A stretch of 56,862 bases of DNA from Flavobacteriaceae bacterium. GTDB taxonomy: Bacteria > Bacteroidota > Bacteroidia > Flavobacteriales > Flavobacteriaceae. Made by a program: the position numbers and the translations under genes. A model generated the notes under the pieces. The model was given only the letters and a program-made list of their open reading frames with translations. It searched no databases and had not been told where the DNA came from. Positions within the stretch are counted from its first letter, which is position 1. The number at the start of each line of letters is the position of its first letter. The stretch covers positions 1-56,862 of the forward strand of contig JAFMCA010000010.1 in assembly GCA_017858055.1 (NCBI GenBank), given 5' to 3'. This document shows positions 28,394 through 38,397 of the stretch, piece by piece.

Positions 28394-29353
28394 ATGTCAA
28401 AAGAAAAAGGGTTTGCAACGATAATCAACAAACTTCCGGATAAGCGACGATTTCGTTTTTTTTTCTTTTTTGTTTTCATTTCTTTTATTTTTTGGATGAG
28501 TACCAAACTTTCCAAGGAATATCAAGTGGCGCAGTCGTTTGATGTAGAATGGAGCAATATTCCAAAAGACATCCTGCTCGATAAAAAAGCAGTTCCAATC
28601 TATCTGACCATTGAGGCAAGTGGAATTGAAATTTTATGGTATCGCTTATTCAAGAATCGATTGCAATTGTCTTTGGATAAAGTTGACTTTGATTCGGATA
28701 CCGTGTTTCTCTCGACCAATGATCAATATTTAGCAATACAACAACAGTTGTTTAATAGCAGTAAATTATCTCAAATAAGCCCCTCAAATCTTCCAATTTT
28801 ATTCAGCCGCTTACGCTCCAAAAAGATTGCAGTTCGAGCTAATACGGACGTCAAGCTTCGGCCTGGCTTTTTGGGGGAGCATGATATGGAGGTTCTTCCA
28901 GATAGTGTGCTCGTTTTTGGATCACAAAGCATCTTGGATACAATTACTTCGATTCCAACGATTCTTTTTCGATTTTCGGATCTGCATCAAGCACTTGAGG
29001 AAGAACTGGACCTAATGCCAATTTCAGGACTTCAATACGAACAAAAAAGAGTTAAGCTCCAATGGACCGTTTTGCGTTATTCGGAAAAACAACTCGATAT
29101 CCCCATAGAAGTAATCAATCTACCCCAAGGTGTTCGGGTTAGACTGTTTCCACCTGCTGTAAAAGTGACCGCTACACTTCCTCTTGATAAAATAAATACG
29201 GTTCTACCCTCAGACTTTAAAATGGTTGTAGATTATCATGAAATAATCAAAACTCAGGCGTCCTCTCTAGAGCTATTGCTACTTGAACAGCCCTCGTTAG
29301 TAAAAAAGCTAACTTGGGAACCAAAAACTGTGAATTACTTAATACGAAAATGA
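28394..29353 (+). CDS. YbbR-domain membrane-anchored protein
   Basis: A 319-residue protein with one N-terminal membrane helix (about 22-38, FFFFFVFISFIFWMSTKL) preceded by a basic cytoplasmic stretch (KLPDKRRFR), so the rest faces the periplasm. The periplasmic part shows YbbR-like beta repeats, for example VRANTDVKLRPGFLG followed by PDSVLVFGS, and LDIPIEVINLPQGVRVRLFP followed by PAVKVTATLP. In Firmicutes YbbR/CdaR regulates a cyclic-di-AMP synthase; no such gene is adjacent here, so that function is not claimed. It is coupled to coaE by an ATGA overlap. Confidence 0.75.
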   Translation: MSKEKGFATIINKLPDKRRFRFFFFFVFISFIFWMSTKLSKEYQVAQSFDVEWSNIPKDILLDKKAVPIYLTIEASGIEILWYRLFKNRLQLSLDKVDFDSDTVFLSTNDQYLAIQQQLFNSSKLSQISPSNLPILFSRLRSKKIAVRANTDVKLRPGFLGEHDMEVLPDSVLVFGSQSILDTITSIPTILFRFSDLHQALEEELDLMPISGLQYEQKRVKLQWTVLRYSEKQLDIPIEVINLPQGVRVRLFPPAVKVTATLPLDKINTVLPSDFKMVVDYHEIIKTQASSLELLLLEQPSLVKKLTWEPKTVNYLIRK

Positions 29354-29940
29354 AAATTGTTGGATTAACAGGCGGAATAGGAAGTGGAAAATCAACCGTT
29401 TTAAAATGGCTTGAATCGAAAGGAATCCCTTGCTTTGAATCGGATCGAGTGGGAAGGGTTTTATTGGATCAAGAATTAAAACAGGCAGTTATATCGCGAT
29501 TTGGAGATGCCATGTACTCAAAAGGAACCTTAGACCGCGGGAAATTAGCCTCCCTCGTATTTAACAATCCAAATGCGCTTGAGGACCTGAATCAAATTGT
29601 TCATCCAGCAGTTCAGCAAGCCTTTGAGGAGTTTAAACAATATAACCTAACCGCTCCAATTTTAGTAAAAGAAGCAGCGATATTATTTGAATCTGGAGCA
29701 TACCAATACTGTGATCTGGTTGTATTGGTTTGTGCCCCTAAAGAAGATCGAATTCAAAGAGTCATGAAAAGAGATGGAGTACGTAGAGAGGAAGTATTGA
29801 AGCGAATGGCACTTCAGTGGGAAGATGCTAAGAAAAAACCGCTGTCAGATTTTATCCTTAATAATGCAGATCGGGCCACTTTAGAAAAACAACTGGAAGA
29901 CCTTTTCGTATGGCTCAGCCAGTCGTCCAAAAAGGATTAA
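29350..29940 (+). CDS. coaE: Dephospho-CoA kinase
   Basis: Phosphorylates dephospho-CoA, the final step of coenzyme A synthesis. The 196 residues begin MKIVGLTGGIGSGKSTVL with the P-loop GGIGSGKST, contain the LID-type segment RIQRVMKRDGVRREEVLKRM and the ALQWEDAKKKPLSDFILNN ending. An earlier in-frame ATG at 29314 lies inside the upstream gene and is rejected because 29350 puts the P-loop at its normal distance from the N-terminus. Confidence 0.95.
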   Translation: MKIVGLTGGIGSGKSTVLKWLESKGIPCFESDRVGRVLLDQELKQAVISRFGDAMYSKGTLDRGKLASLVFNNPNALEDLNQIVHPAVQQAFEEFKQYNLTAPILVKEAAILFESGAYQYCDLVVLVCAPKEDRIQRVMKRDGVRREEVLKRMALQWEDAKKKPLSDFILNNADRATLEKQLEDLFVWLSQSSKKD

Positions 29941-30034
29941 CAAAGAATTGGCATTTTTTTTGCTTAAAAACCTTGAAATTTGTAATCCTAATTGAAGTCC
30001 GAATAAACATCTTAAATTGTAGGGATTTATTTCC

Positions 30035-31624
30035 ATGAAAAAAACAATATTTATTTCGCTTGTCAGCTTTATGATAGTCTCTGTTTTAGGGATCGTTGCT
30101 TTACAGGGATATTGGATTCATTCAGCTTGGGAAGATAAAGAAGAAGAATTTTCATTAGCTGTCCAGCAGTCTTTGCAACTGGCTGCAGAGGAAATCCAAG
30201 AACGAGAACTTACTGATTATATTCAGGCCTATGAAAGTCTGATCGATTCTTTAAAAACACCAGATAGTGCTAGCTTTGCCAACGTTTTTTTGTTTTTGGA
30301 TGAAGACAAAACCAACAATTTAATTTCCTATTACGCCTATGGTATTCTTGAGGAAGATTACAACATTACCCCTTATTTGGATCCAAAAATAGGGGATACA
30401 TTAGAAGTCATTACGGACGTAAAGCAAGTTAAAAACACTACGATCATCAACAAAAATGACGTATTTGATCGAGAAAATAATATCGCAACCTCAATTGAAA
30501 AAATTAAAACAATTGAGCGGATGAATGTTGCGAACCAGAGGATACGTAATGCATTTAAAGATTATACCACGAACACACCACTTCACAAACGCCTTAATGT
30601 TAAGGAATTGGATTTTGTTTTAAAGCGACAATTTGACTCTAAAAAAATAAGTACTCCTTATGAGTTTGGGATTTACGATGCGGGTTTGGCTACTAAAATA
30701 AAATCCAATAATTACGTCGAGAAACAAGAAGGGTTTCGCTATACCACACCGATTTTTATGGATCAAAATGGGGTAGGACGCTATGAGTTGGTTGTGTCCT
30801 TTCCTGAAAAAGATCAATATGTATTTTCTTCTATCCTAAGTGTAGGTGGGTTAACTCTTTTTCTCACCCTTTTTATCGTTTTAGTTTCTTCAAGTGCTTT
30901 GTATCAAATAATTCAGCAAAAGAAAATTTCTGAAATCAAGACCGATTTTATAAACAACATGTCGCATGAGTTTAAAACCCCTATAGCTACGATCAATTTA
31001 GCATTGGATGCAATTTCAAATCCTAAATCTATCAATGCCCCCGAAAAAATTCAAGGGTATGTGAAAATGATTCGAGAGGAGAACAGCAGAATGCTGTCAC
31101 AGGTTGAAAATGTTTTGAGAATCTCTCAGTTGGAGCGGAGTAAAGATCCCATTAAGAAAACTAGAGTAGACTTGCATGCCATTATTGAGGATGCAATTAG
31201 TCACATCCAACTTATTTTGTCAGATAAAAATGGAACTCTTACGAAACAGCTTAAAGCCAAAGAGGTTTATGTCTTGGGTAACAAAAACCATTTGACAAAC
31301 ATCATCGTAAATCTCCTTGATAACGCTTTAAAATATTGTGAAAACACTCCCAAAATTCGAGTAAAAACCTATTGTGAAGAAAACCAATTTATTTTTGAGA
31401 TTACAGATAACGGAATCGGGATGAATCCAGCGACTCAGAAAAAAGTTTTTGATAAGTTTTACCGAGCTACGTCAGGAAACATTCACAATGTTAAGGGACA
31501 TGGTTTAGGACTAGCATACGTAAAAAAAATCATCGATTTTCATAAAGGTCATATCAACCTAGAAAGTAAATTAAATGAAGGGACTACCTTTAAAATTAGT
31601 CTTCCCTTAGACTATTCAAAATAA
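30035..31624 (+). CDS. Membrane sensor histidine kinase
   Basis: A 529-residue kinase with two membrane helices (about 4-24 and 265-290) flanking a 240-residue periplasmic sensor region of no recognised family. The HisKA box FINNMSHEFKTPIATI has phospho-acceptor H311. The HATPase domain has NIIVNLLDNALKYCENTP (N box), ITDNGIGMNPATQKKVFDKF (G1/F boxes) and GHGLGLAYVKKIIDFHKG (G2). The response-regulator gene starts 20 nt downstream, so this is a two-gene two-component system. The signal is unknown. Confidence 0.93.
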   Translation: MKKTIFISLVSFMIVSVLGIVALQGYWIHSAWEDKEEEFSLAVQQSLQLAAEEIQERELTDYIQAYESLIDSLKTPDSASFANVFLFLDEDKTNNLISYYAYGILEEDYNITPYLDPKIGDTLEVITDVKQVKNTTIINKNDVFDRENNIATSIEKIKTIERMNVANQRIRNAFKDYTTNTPLHKRLNVKELDFVLKRQFDSKKISTPYEFGIYDAGLATKIKSNNYVEKQEGFRYTTPIFMDQNGVGRYELVVSFPEKDQYVFSSILSVGGLTLFLTLFIVLVSSSALYQIIQQKKISEIKTDFINNMSHEFKTPIATINLALDAISNPKSINAPEKIQGYVKMIREENSRMLSQVENVLRISQLERSKDPIKKTRVDLHAIIEDAISHIQLILSDKNGTLTKQLKAKEVYVLGNKNHLTNIIVNLLDNALKYCENTPKIRVKTYCEENQFIFEITDNGIGMNPATQKKVFDKFYRATSGNIHNVKGHGLGLAYVKKIIDFHKGHINLESKLNEGTTFKISLPLDYSK

Positions 31625-31644
31625 CAACGCCTCATTAGAAGATT

Positions 31645-32346
31645 ATGAAAGTAGAAAATAAAAAAATACTCATTGTTGAAGACGATACGAACTTCGGAAA
31701 TATTTTAAAGGAATACTTAAGTCTAAATGATTATGCTATTAGTTTAGCCAAAAATGGCATAGAAGGATTTGAAAAATTTAAAAAGGACGAATTTGATCTT
31801 TGTATTCTTGACGTGATGATGCCCTATAAAGATGGGTTTACTTTAGCCAAAGAAATTAGAGAAATAAATGAAACGGTACCTTTGATCTTCTTAACAGCAA
31901 AAAACCTCAAAGAGGACGTCTTAAAAGGATTTAAGGTTGGTGCAGACGATTATCTTACCAAGCCCTTTGATTCTGAAGTATTACTTGCCAAAATCAAGGC
32001 AATTATGAACCGTAACAATGCCAAAACACTTCCAACTTCGGATGATTTTGAATTTACTTTCGGTGATTTTTCGTTTAATTCCAAACTGCGTTTTCTGATT
32101 TATAAAAACGAAGAACCCATTAAGTTATCCCCTAAGGAAAATCAATTGCTTCGCCTTTTGGTGATTCATATTAATGATCTACTCCCCAGGGAAGTCGCCC
32201 TTAACAAAATTTGGAGAGACGATAATTATTTTACATCCAGAAGCATGGATGTGTATATTGCAAAATTGAGAAAATACCTTAGTGCGGACGATAAAGTTCA
32301 AATTCTGAACATCCACGGAGAGGGATTCCGATTGGTAATTAGCTGA
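31645..32346 (+). CDS. OmpR-family response regulator
   Basis: A 233-residue DNA-binding partner of the preceding kinase. The receiver domain (1-120) has the acidic pair D13/D14, phospho-acceptor D56 (CILDVMMPYKDGF), and K106 (DDYLTKPF). The C-terminal winged helix (about 135-233) carries LSPKENQLLRLLVIHINDLL and SRSMDVYIAKLRKYLSADDK, typical of OmpR/PhoB. The last 8 nt overlap the opposite-strand end of xerD, so the pair has no separate terminator. Confidence 0.94.
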   Translation: MKVENKKILIVEDDTNFGNILKEYLSLNDYAISLAKNGIEGFEKFKKDEFDLCILDVMMPYKDGFTLAKEIREINETVPLIFLTAKNLKEDVLKGFKVGADDYLTKPFDSEVLLAKIKAIMNRNNAKTLPTSDDFEFTFGDFSFNSKLRFLIYKNEEPIKLSPKENQLLRLLVIHINDLLPREVALNKIWRDDNYFTSRSMDVYIAKLRKYLSADDKVQILNIHGEGFRLVIS

Positions 32347-33241
32347 TATTTCTTGGATGGAATTTTTCCATGACCTTCTTCAAATGCAAGCTGTCTAAAT
32401 GGGTATAAACTTCAGTAGTGGTAATGCTTTCATGTCCCATTAATACTTGGATCGTTCTTAGATCCGCTCCATTCTCTAAAAGATGTGTAGCAAAGGAGTG
32501 CCGAAATGAATGCGGACCAATTTGTTTATGAATAGAAGTTTGTTTAACCAATGTCTTGATGACCGTAAAAACCATTTGACGTGTCATTCCCTTTCCGTTT
32601 CTATTTAAAAAAACCAAATCTTGGGATTGTGGATCAATTTTTTGGTGATTACGGATATCGTTTATATAGAAGTTGAGGTATTTTTTAGACTGTGTTCCCA
32701 TGGGTACGAGCCGCTGTTTGTTTCCTTTACCAGTTACCCGTATCAGCCCTTCTTTAAAAAAAAGATTGGAAAGACTCAGTTGTGTCAATTCAGAGACTCG
32801 AAGCCCACTGCCGTAGAGGGTTTCCAATATCGCTCTATTTCGTTGCCCTTGTGGATGTCCTAAATCAATTGCGTCCATCAAGACATCTATTTCCTTCAAG
32901 GACAATACATCGGGTAATTTTCGACCGAGTTTAGGGGTTTCAATTAGATCTGTAGGATTGGTTTTTCGATAGGATTCAAAGATTAGATAATCAAAAAAAC
33001 TACGCAATCCTGCAATTCGCCTTGCCTGTGTATGCGGGCTCAGTTTTTTAGCAGTTTCATAGATAAATTCTTGAACCCGCTCCCTAGAACAATTGATCGG
33101 ATTATCATCAAGTTTCCTTTCTTCAAGAAAGAGTTGGAACGACTTCACATCGTCACTGTAATTCACAATTGAGTTTTGAGATAAGCCCCTTTCAATTTGA
33201 AGGTACATTTGATAGTCAGAAAGCGCTTGATTCCAATTCAC
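32339..33241 (-). CDS. xerD: Tyrosine recombinase XerD
   Basis: Site-specific recombinase that resolves chromosome dimers at dif. The 300 residues have the SAM-like N-terminal domain (about 1-90) and catalytic residues R148 (SGLRVSEL), K172 (VTGKGNKQRL), H244 and R247 (PHSFRHSFATHLL), H270 (LMGHESI) and nucleophile Y279 (TTEVYTHL). The set is complete. The start is GTG at 33241; MNWNQALSDYQMYLQIERGL is the normal family N-terminus and no nearby ATG fits. No mobile-element context is present, so a housekeeping XerC/D role is likely. Confidence 0.92.
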   Translation of the reverse strand: MNWNQALSDYQMYLQIERGLSQNSIVNYSDDVKSFQLFLEERKLDDNPINCSRERVQEFIYETAKKLSPHTQARRIAGLRSFFDYLIFESYRKTNPTDLIETPKLGRKLPDVLSLKEIDVLMDAIDLGHPQGQRNRAILETLYGSGLRVSELTQLSLSNLFFKEGLIRVTGKGNKQRLVPMGTQSKKYLNFYINDIRNHQKIDPQSQDLVFLNRNGKGMTRQMVFTVIKTLVKQTSIHKQIGPHSFRHSFATHLLENGADLRTIQVLMGHESITTTEVYTHLDSLHLKKVMEKFHPRNIS

Positions 33242-33297
33242 TAAAGGGTATGTAGGGGATTTAATTGAATTTCTATACTTTTACGAAAATAATAAAA

Positions 33298-33726
33298 ATG
33301 AAGATCAGTATCATTAACGGCCCGAATTTAAATCTTTTGGGTAAGCGAGAGCCTTCTGTATATGGAACTCAAACCTTTGAAGCGTATTACGAAGGGCTGA
33401 AAACAAGCTTTCCTGAGGTTCAATTTGACTATTTTCAATCGAATATAGAAGGTGAGCTGATCAACAGACTTCATGAGGTGGGGTTTACTGCAGATGCCAT
33501 TTTGCTTAATGCAGGAGCCTACACGCATACTTCGGTTGCTATTGGTGATGCCATCAAAGGAATTAACAGTCCTGTTGTTGAAATTCATATTTCAAATACA
33601 TTTGCTCGAGAAGATTTTAGACATACTTCTTTCATAACACCCGTTGCCAAAGGACTAATTATTGGTTTCGGAATGGATTCCTATCGCTTGGGTGTGGAGA
33701 GTATTGTTGGGAGAACTTCAACATAG
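33298..33726 (+). CDS. aroQ: 3-dehydroquinate dehydratase, type II
   Basis: Third step of the shikimate pathway. The 142 residues begin MKISIINGPNLNLLGKREPS with catalytic-loop residues R18 and Y23 (REPSVYG), and contain NAGAYTHTSVAIGDAI and EIHISNTFAREDFRHTSF, the type II active-site segments. The open frame extends upstream to 33265, but the added residues are absent from the family and 33298 gives the standard start. It is divergent from xerD across 56 nt; a TACTTTTA element there is only a weak promoter match. Confidence 0.94.
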   Translation: MKISIINGPNLNLLGKREPSVYGTQTFEAYYEGLKTSFPEVQFDYFQSNIEGELINRLHEVGFTADAILLNAGAYTHTSVAIGDAIKGINSPVVEIHISNTFAREDFRHTSFITPVAKGLIIGFGMDSYRLGVESIVGRTST

Positions 33727-33842
33727 ACCTACCGAAACTTTTTGTCTTCCATTTACCTACGTTTCTACGTTGTTCTAATCGAGTCCCCAAGGCAGGTGGT
33801 TCGATAAAGATTATTTTGTAATTTGGTGGAAATCTATCAATT

Positions 33843-36800
33843 ATGAAATCAGTATTCCCGATTATTTTAATGACCCTATTGGTTAGTTTTCCCCTTGGAA
33901 TTCATGCCCAAAGAAAAACTAAAAAAACGGACTCTAAGGCAATCCCAGAGGTTTCTTTGGATGCTTTTGCCTTTCGAAACATAGGCCCTGCCTTTTTATC
34001 AGGTCGTATTGCAGATATCGTTTTTCATCCAGAAAATGAGAGTATATGGTATGTTGCAGTTGGATCCGGTGGTGTTTGGAAAACAGAAAACGCAGGTACA
34101 ACTTGGACTCCTATTTTTGATGATCAACCAACTTACACTACGGGTTGTATCGCATTAGATCCTTCAAACCCGGAAATTGTTTGGGTTGGTAGTGGAGAAA
34201 ATGTGGGGGGTCGCCATGTTGCTTATGGTGATGGGGTCTATCGGAGTTTAAATGGTGGTAAGACCTGGGAAAATATGGGTTTAACAGATAGCCAACACAT
34301 TTCAGAAATTATTATTCATCCAGACAATTCTGATGTTGTTTGGGTAGCTGCTCAAGGTCCCCTATGGAATAAAGGAGATCAGCGTGGATTATATAAAACT
34401 ACCGATGGAGGTCGATCTTGGAAAAAGGTTTTAGGGGACGATCAATGGACTGGTGTTACTGATATTGTAATTGACCCACGAAATCCTCAGGTTTTATATG
34501 CAGCGACTTGGGACAGACATCGAACTGTTGCAGCACTGATGGGAGGGGGTCCAGGGACTGCGATTTATCGATCCGATGACGGAGGAGAGCAATGGACAAA
34601 ACTTGCCAATGGGTTGCCTAAATCGAATCTAGGTAAGATTGGAATAGCAGTCTCACCACAAAATCCGGATGTACTTTATGCAGCCATAGAACTGGATCGA
34701 ACGAAAGGAGCGGTATATCGGTCGAGTGATCGAGGAGCTTCGTGGAATAAAATGTCGGATACCGTTTCTGGTGGAACGGGACCCCATTATTATCAAGAGC
34801 TGTATGCCAGTCCTCATGAATTCGACAGAATTTATCTCATGAATGTAAGAGTTTTAACCTCTGACGATGGAGGAAAAACCTTTGTGCAATTAAAAGAAGA
34901 AAACAAACATTCAGACAATCACGCCATGGTCTTTAAAAAAGACGATCCTAACTACATAATGTTAGGAACAGATGCAGGAATTTATGAGAGTTTTGATTTG
35001 GCTTCGAGCTGGAGGTATATTAAGAACTTGCCCTTAACTCAATTCTATAAAGTTGCGGTGAATAACGCGGAACCCTTTTATCATGTTTTTGGAGGCACCC
35101 AAGATAATGGTTCAGCAGGAGGTCCCTCTGCTACGGACGAGAGAGAAGGAATTGCCAATAAACATTGGTATAAAACACTTTTTGCTGACGGTCATCAATC
35201 CGCTACCGACCCATTATATAATGACCTCATTTATGCAGAAACCCAGCAAGGGGGATTGTATCGTGTAGATTTAACTACTGGAGAGCAAGTCTCTGTTCAG
35301 CCACAGGCAGCAGAAGGGGAGCCTCATGAGCGTTTTAATTGGGACGCACCTATACTGGTGAGCCCACACAACCCAGCACGCCTGTATTTCGCATCCTATC
35401 GAGTATGGAAATCAGAAAGCAGAGGAGACGATTGGGAGGTGATTTCAGGAGACCTTACCCGTAATGAAGAACGCATTACACTTCCCATTATGGGACGTCA
35501 ACAAGGCTGGGACAACCCTTGGGATGTGGGGGCAATGTCCAACTACAATACCATTACTTCATTGGCAGAATCTCCTAGACAAGAAGGATTACTTTACGCT
35601 GGAACGGATGACGGATTTATTCAAGTTACCGAAAACGGAGGTCAAAGTTGGAGAAAAATTCCAGTTACAGCTCTTGGACTTCCTGAGCGTGCTTTTGTAA
35701 ATGATATTAAAGCGGATTTGTTTGAGACCAATACCGTCTATGTAGCGCTTGATAATCACAAAGAAGGGGATTTTAATCCTTATTTGTTTAAAAGCGAAGA
35801 CAAAGGAATGACCTGGACTTCCATTAGCTCTAACCTTCCAAAAAAGACACTAATTTGGAGAATGGTGCAAGATCCCATCAAAAAGAATTTACTTTTTTCT
35901 GCAACGGAACGGGGAGTTTACGCTTCATTAAATGGAGGAAATTCATGGCAAAAGTTACCAGGAACTCCTACCATTTCTTTTAGAGATTTAACTATTCAAA
36001 AACGTGAAAACGATTTAGTTGCAGCCTCTTTTGGACGCGGATTTTTTATCTTGGATGATTACAGCGCTTTACGAGAATTTACGGAGGAGCATATAGAAAA
36101 GGAGGGAAAGCTCTTTAAACCAAGACCAGCTAAATGGTTTGTTCCTAGATCCAATGTTGGAAATACAGGTGCGGATTATTATTTTGCTAAAAACCCTGAA
36201 TTTGGAGCAGTATTTACCTACCATTTGGCAAATGAGTTTTCAACTCAAAAATCAAGTCGTCAAAAACGAGAAAACGAGCTGAATAAAGCACAAAAAAGCA
36301 TTCCTTTTCCGGGTTGGGAGGCACTTGATAGAGAAAGCCTTGAGAGTGAAGCTCAAGTCTTATTAACGATAGAAGATCAAGCAGGGAACATCATCAATAA
36401 AGTAAAACAAAAAGCTGAAAAAGGGAGCCATCGTATAACTTGGAATCTAGAGCATTTCAACCCTTTTGCAATTTCTTTAGATGGAAATTCAAGAAATGGA
36501 GGAGCTGCCTTAGTGACTCCTGGAACCTACAAAGCTACGTTATACCTGGAAAAAGAAGGACAGTTAACCACCTTGGACGGCCCCCTTTCTTTTGAAGTAA
36601 AACCAATTCGAAGTGGCGTCTTAAAAGGGGTCTCCTATCAAGATTACAATGCTTTTCGGATGGAACTTACCCATTTTGTAAAGGAAGTGAACGCTATGCA
36701 AGATCGTTTCACTTTGAGTAAGAAAATGCACGCAGCATTTGAAACGGCACTTGCGCGTTCAAATGCCGTACCTGGTTCTTTAGAACCCCAATTAGCTCAG

Positions 36801-37082
36801 ATGAAAGAAAAAATTGCTCACATAGAAACTATGCTTAATGGAAGTCCTTCAAGAGAAGAGATTGGGGAAAGAAATCCATCAGGAGTTCAGGGATTTTTAT
36901 ATAATGCATTTAACGGAATGGAAAATTCGTATGGTCCTACAGCCATTGACAAAAAAAGCTTAGCAACAGCAAAAAGTCTCTATGCAAAAACACTTATAGA
37001 GGTGAATCAATTGTCCAACATGATTCCTAAAATAAGTGAATCTTTAAATGAAGCAGGAGCGCCTTACATTCAAAAACAATAA
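33843..37082 (+). CDS. Large secreted Asp-box (BNR/sortilin-type) beta-propeller protein
   Basis: A 1079-residue exported protein. The signal peptide (FPIILMTLLVSFPLGIHAQ, cleavage near 23) is followed by one or two beta-propellers over about residues 40-740. Ten Asp-box-like loops are visible, among them TENAGTTW, SLNGGKTW, TTDGGRSW, SDDGGEQW, SSDRGASW, SDDGGKTF, TENGGQSW, SEDKGMTW and SLNGGNSW. After about 800 the protein is charged and ends in helices (about 930-1079). I see no type IX sorting domain at the C-terminus. Relatives are annotated as glycosyl hydrolases or VPS10 proteins, but no catalytic site is recognised here. Its transcript ends at a hairpin directly behind the stop. Confidence 0.8.
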   Translation: MKSVFPIILMTLLVSFPLGIHAQRKTKKTDSKAIPEVSLDAFAFRNIGPAFLSGRIADIVFHPENESIWYVAVGSGGVWKTENAGTTWTPIFDDQPTYTTGCIALDPSNPEIVWVGSGENVGGRHVAYGDGVYRSLNGGKTWENMGLTDSQHISEIIIHPDNSDVVWVAAQGPLWNKGDQRGLYKTTDGGRSWKKVLGDDQWTGVTDIVIDPRNPQVLYAATWDRHRTVAALMGGGPGTAIYRSDDGGEQWTKLANGLPKSNLGKIGIAVSPQNPDVLYAAIELDRTKGAVYRSSDRGASWNKMSDTVSGGTGPHYYQELYASPHEFDRIYLMNVRVLTSDDGGKTFVQLKEENKHSDNHAMVFKKDDPNYIMLGTDAGIYESFDLASSWRYIKNLPLTQFYKVAVNNAEPFYHVFGGTQDNGSAGGPSATDEREGIANKHWYKTLFADGHQSATDPLYNDLIYAETQQGGLYRVDLTTGEQVSVQPQAAEGEPHERFNWDAPILVSPHNPARLYFASYRVWKSESRGDDWEVISGDLTRNEERITLPIMGRQQGWDNPWDVGAMSNYNTITSLAESPRQEGLLYAGTDDGFIQVTENGGQSWRKIPVTALGLPERAFVNDIKADLFETNTVYVALDNHKEGDFNPYLFKSEDKGMTWTSISSNLPKKTLIWRMVQDPIKKNLLFSATERGVYASLNGGNSWQKLPGTPTISFRDLTIQKRENDLVAASFGRGFFILDDYSALREFTEEHIEKEGKLFKPRPAKWFVPRSNVGNTGADYYFAKNPEFGAVFTYHLANEFSTQKSSRQKRENELNKAQKSIPFPGWEALDRESLESEAQVLLTIEDQAGNIINKVKQKAEKGSHRITWNLEHFNPFAISLDGNSRNGGAALVTPGTYKATLYLEKEGQLTTLDGPLSFEVKPIRSGVLKGVSYQDYNAFRMELTHFVKEVNAMQDRFTLSKKMHAAFETALARSNAVPGSLEPQLAQMKEKIAHIETMLNGSPSREEIGERNPSGVQGFLYNAFNGMENSYGPTAIDKKSLATAKSLYAKTLIEVNQLSNMIPKISESLNEAGAPYIQKQ

Positions 37083-37103
37083 GAAGAAATAACCCTACTT
37101 TTG

Positions 37104-37132
37104 GAGGCCGCTTTATGCGGTCTCTTTTTTTT
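37104..37132 (+). terminator. Terminator behind the Asp-box protein gene
   Basis: An 8-bp stem (37104-37111 with 37117-37124, one G.U pair) with a 5-nt loop and then eight T residues. It lies 22 nt after the stop codon. Its T run reaches the stop codon of the convergent channel gene. Confidence 0.82.
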
Positions 37133-38381
37133 ATGCAGTTTGTAGGGTTGGAGTTAATTCGAAGCACTCGAGATGAAAATAAGGGATGGCAGCCAAAAGA
37201 TGGTCAAAAATGTCAGCTGAAATGGCTTCGTAATTAATCCAATTTTTATCTAAAGAAAAAGCATAAATTTCCAGTGGAATACCTTGTGCTGAGGGCGCCA
37301 ATTGGCGACACATCGTTGTCATTTCTTTATTAATTTGTGGATTGGACTTTAAATAGTTTTCCGCATAATGGCGAAAAAGTCCAAGGTTGGTAAAATTTCT
37401 ACCGTTTACCAAAAGGGTTTTATCCGTTTGTTGTTTTGCATTCGCTTCTTCGATTTCTGCCTGACGCTCTTTGATAAAAGGGGCAATGCGATCAATCTTT
37501 TTCAAGACTTCAATTTCTTCAGGTACTAAAAAACGAATGCTACTAATTTTAATTAAAATGGAACGTTTTATCCTTCGACCGGGAGATTCACTCATTCCTC
37601 TCCAATTGATAAACGAATCCGAAATCAGTTTATAGGTAGGAATCGAGGTAATCGTCTTATCAAAGTTTTGAACTTGAACTGTAGAAAGACTAATGGAAAT
37701 AACATCTCCATCTGCGTTGCTGTTGGGTATGCTGATCCAATCACCGATTCGCACGGTATCGTTTACAGTAATTTGAACACTTGCCACAAATCCGAGGATG
37801 GTATCTTTGAATACAAAGAGTAAAACTGCTGAGAGAGCCCCTAAAGTAGTGAGGAAAGCTCCGATATCTTTTCCGGTAAGTACAGAGAGGATTAAAATTC
37901 CTCCAACAAACCACAAAAAGATCATAAAAACCTGAAGATAACTGTCTAGGGGCTTGTCTTTAAACGAAGGTGCTGTTTTTAAATAATCTGTAATCGATTT
38001 TAAAACTGCCCGTATCAACCCAATGATTAGTACGATAAGAAAGGCTTCAAATACATTTTTTGCCAAACCTGCGATACTTTCATTGACACTGAGAAGAAGT
38101 CCTGGAATGGTTTCATAGAACAAAAACAATACCGGTAGGTAAGAAAGGATTTTTGGAACTTTATTTTTTATCAAATAATCATCAAAATGAGATTTGGTTC
38201 TCCCTGCTATTTGAACAAAAAAGTTTGAAATGATTTTGCGTGAAATCCAAAAAAGGATTTGGCCAAGAATGAGAAAGAGAATGAGCAAAATCACTAAAGC
38301 CAAATTTTCAGACCAAAAGGGAGAAATGCCTCTATCGTTAAGTAATTGAATTAAATGTGTCTTGATATTTGTGATATTCAT
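37131..38381 (-). CDS. MscS-family mechanosensitive ion channel
   Basis: A 416-residue inner-membrane channel opened by membrane tension. Several hydrophobic helices lie between about 20 and 205, the last being the pore helix (GAFLTTLGALSAVLLFVFKD). They are followed by the MscS beta domain: VNDTVRIGDWISIPNSNADG and VQVQNFDKTITSIPTYKLIS. The extra C-terminal part with KTLLVNGRNFTNLGLFRHYA resembles YbdG-type MscS homologues. A -7 element TAATTTTG lies 17 nt before the ATG. The stop codon overlaps the T run of the convergent terminator. Confidence 0.9.
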   Translation of the reverse strand: MNITNIKTHLIQLLNDRGISPFWSENLALVILLILFLILGQILFWISRKIISNFFVQIAGRTKSHFDDYLIKNKVPKILSYLPVLFLFYETIPGLLLSVNESIAGLAKNVFEAFLIVLIIGLIRAVLKSITDYLKTAPSFKDKPLDSYLQVFMIFLWFVGGILILSVLTGKDIGAFLTTLGALSAVLLFVFKDTILGFVASVQITVNDTVRIGDWISIPNSNADGDVISISLSTVQVQNFDKTITSIPTYKLISDSFINWRGMSESPGRRIKRSILIKISSIRFLVPEEIEVLKKIDRIAPFIKERQAEIEEANAKQQTDKTLLVNGRNFTNLGLFRHYAENYLKSNPQINKEMTTMCRQLAPSAQGIPLEIYAFSLDKNWINYEAISADIFDHLLAAIPYFHLECFELTPTLQTA

Positions 38382-38397
38382 TTATTGGGATTTGATG

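Noticed and set aside
32339-33241. Tyrosine recombinase as part of an integrated element
   Set aside because: Neighbours are housekeeping genes, there are no flanking direct repeats or tRNA gene, and length and motifs fit chromosomal XerD.
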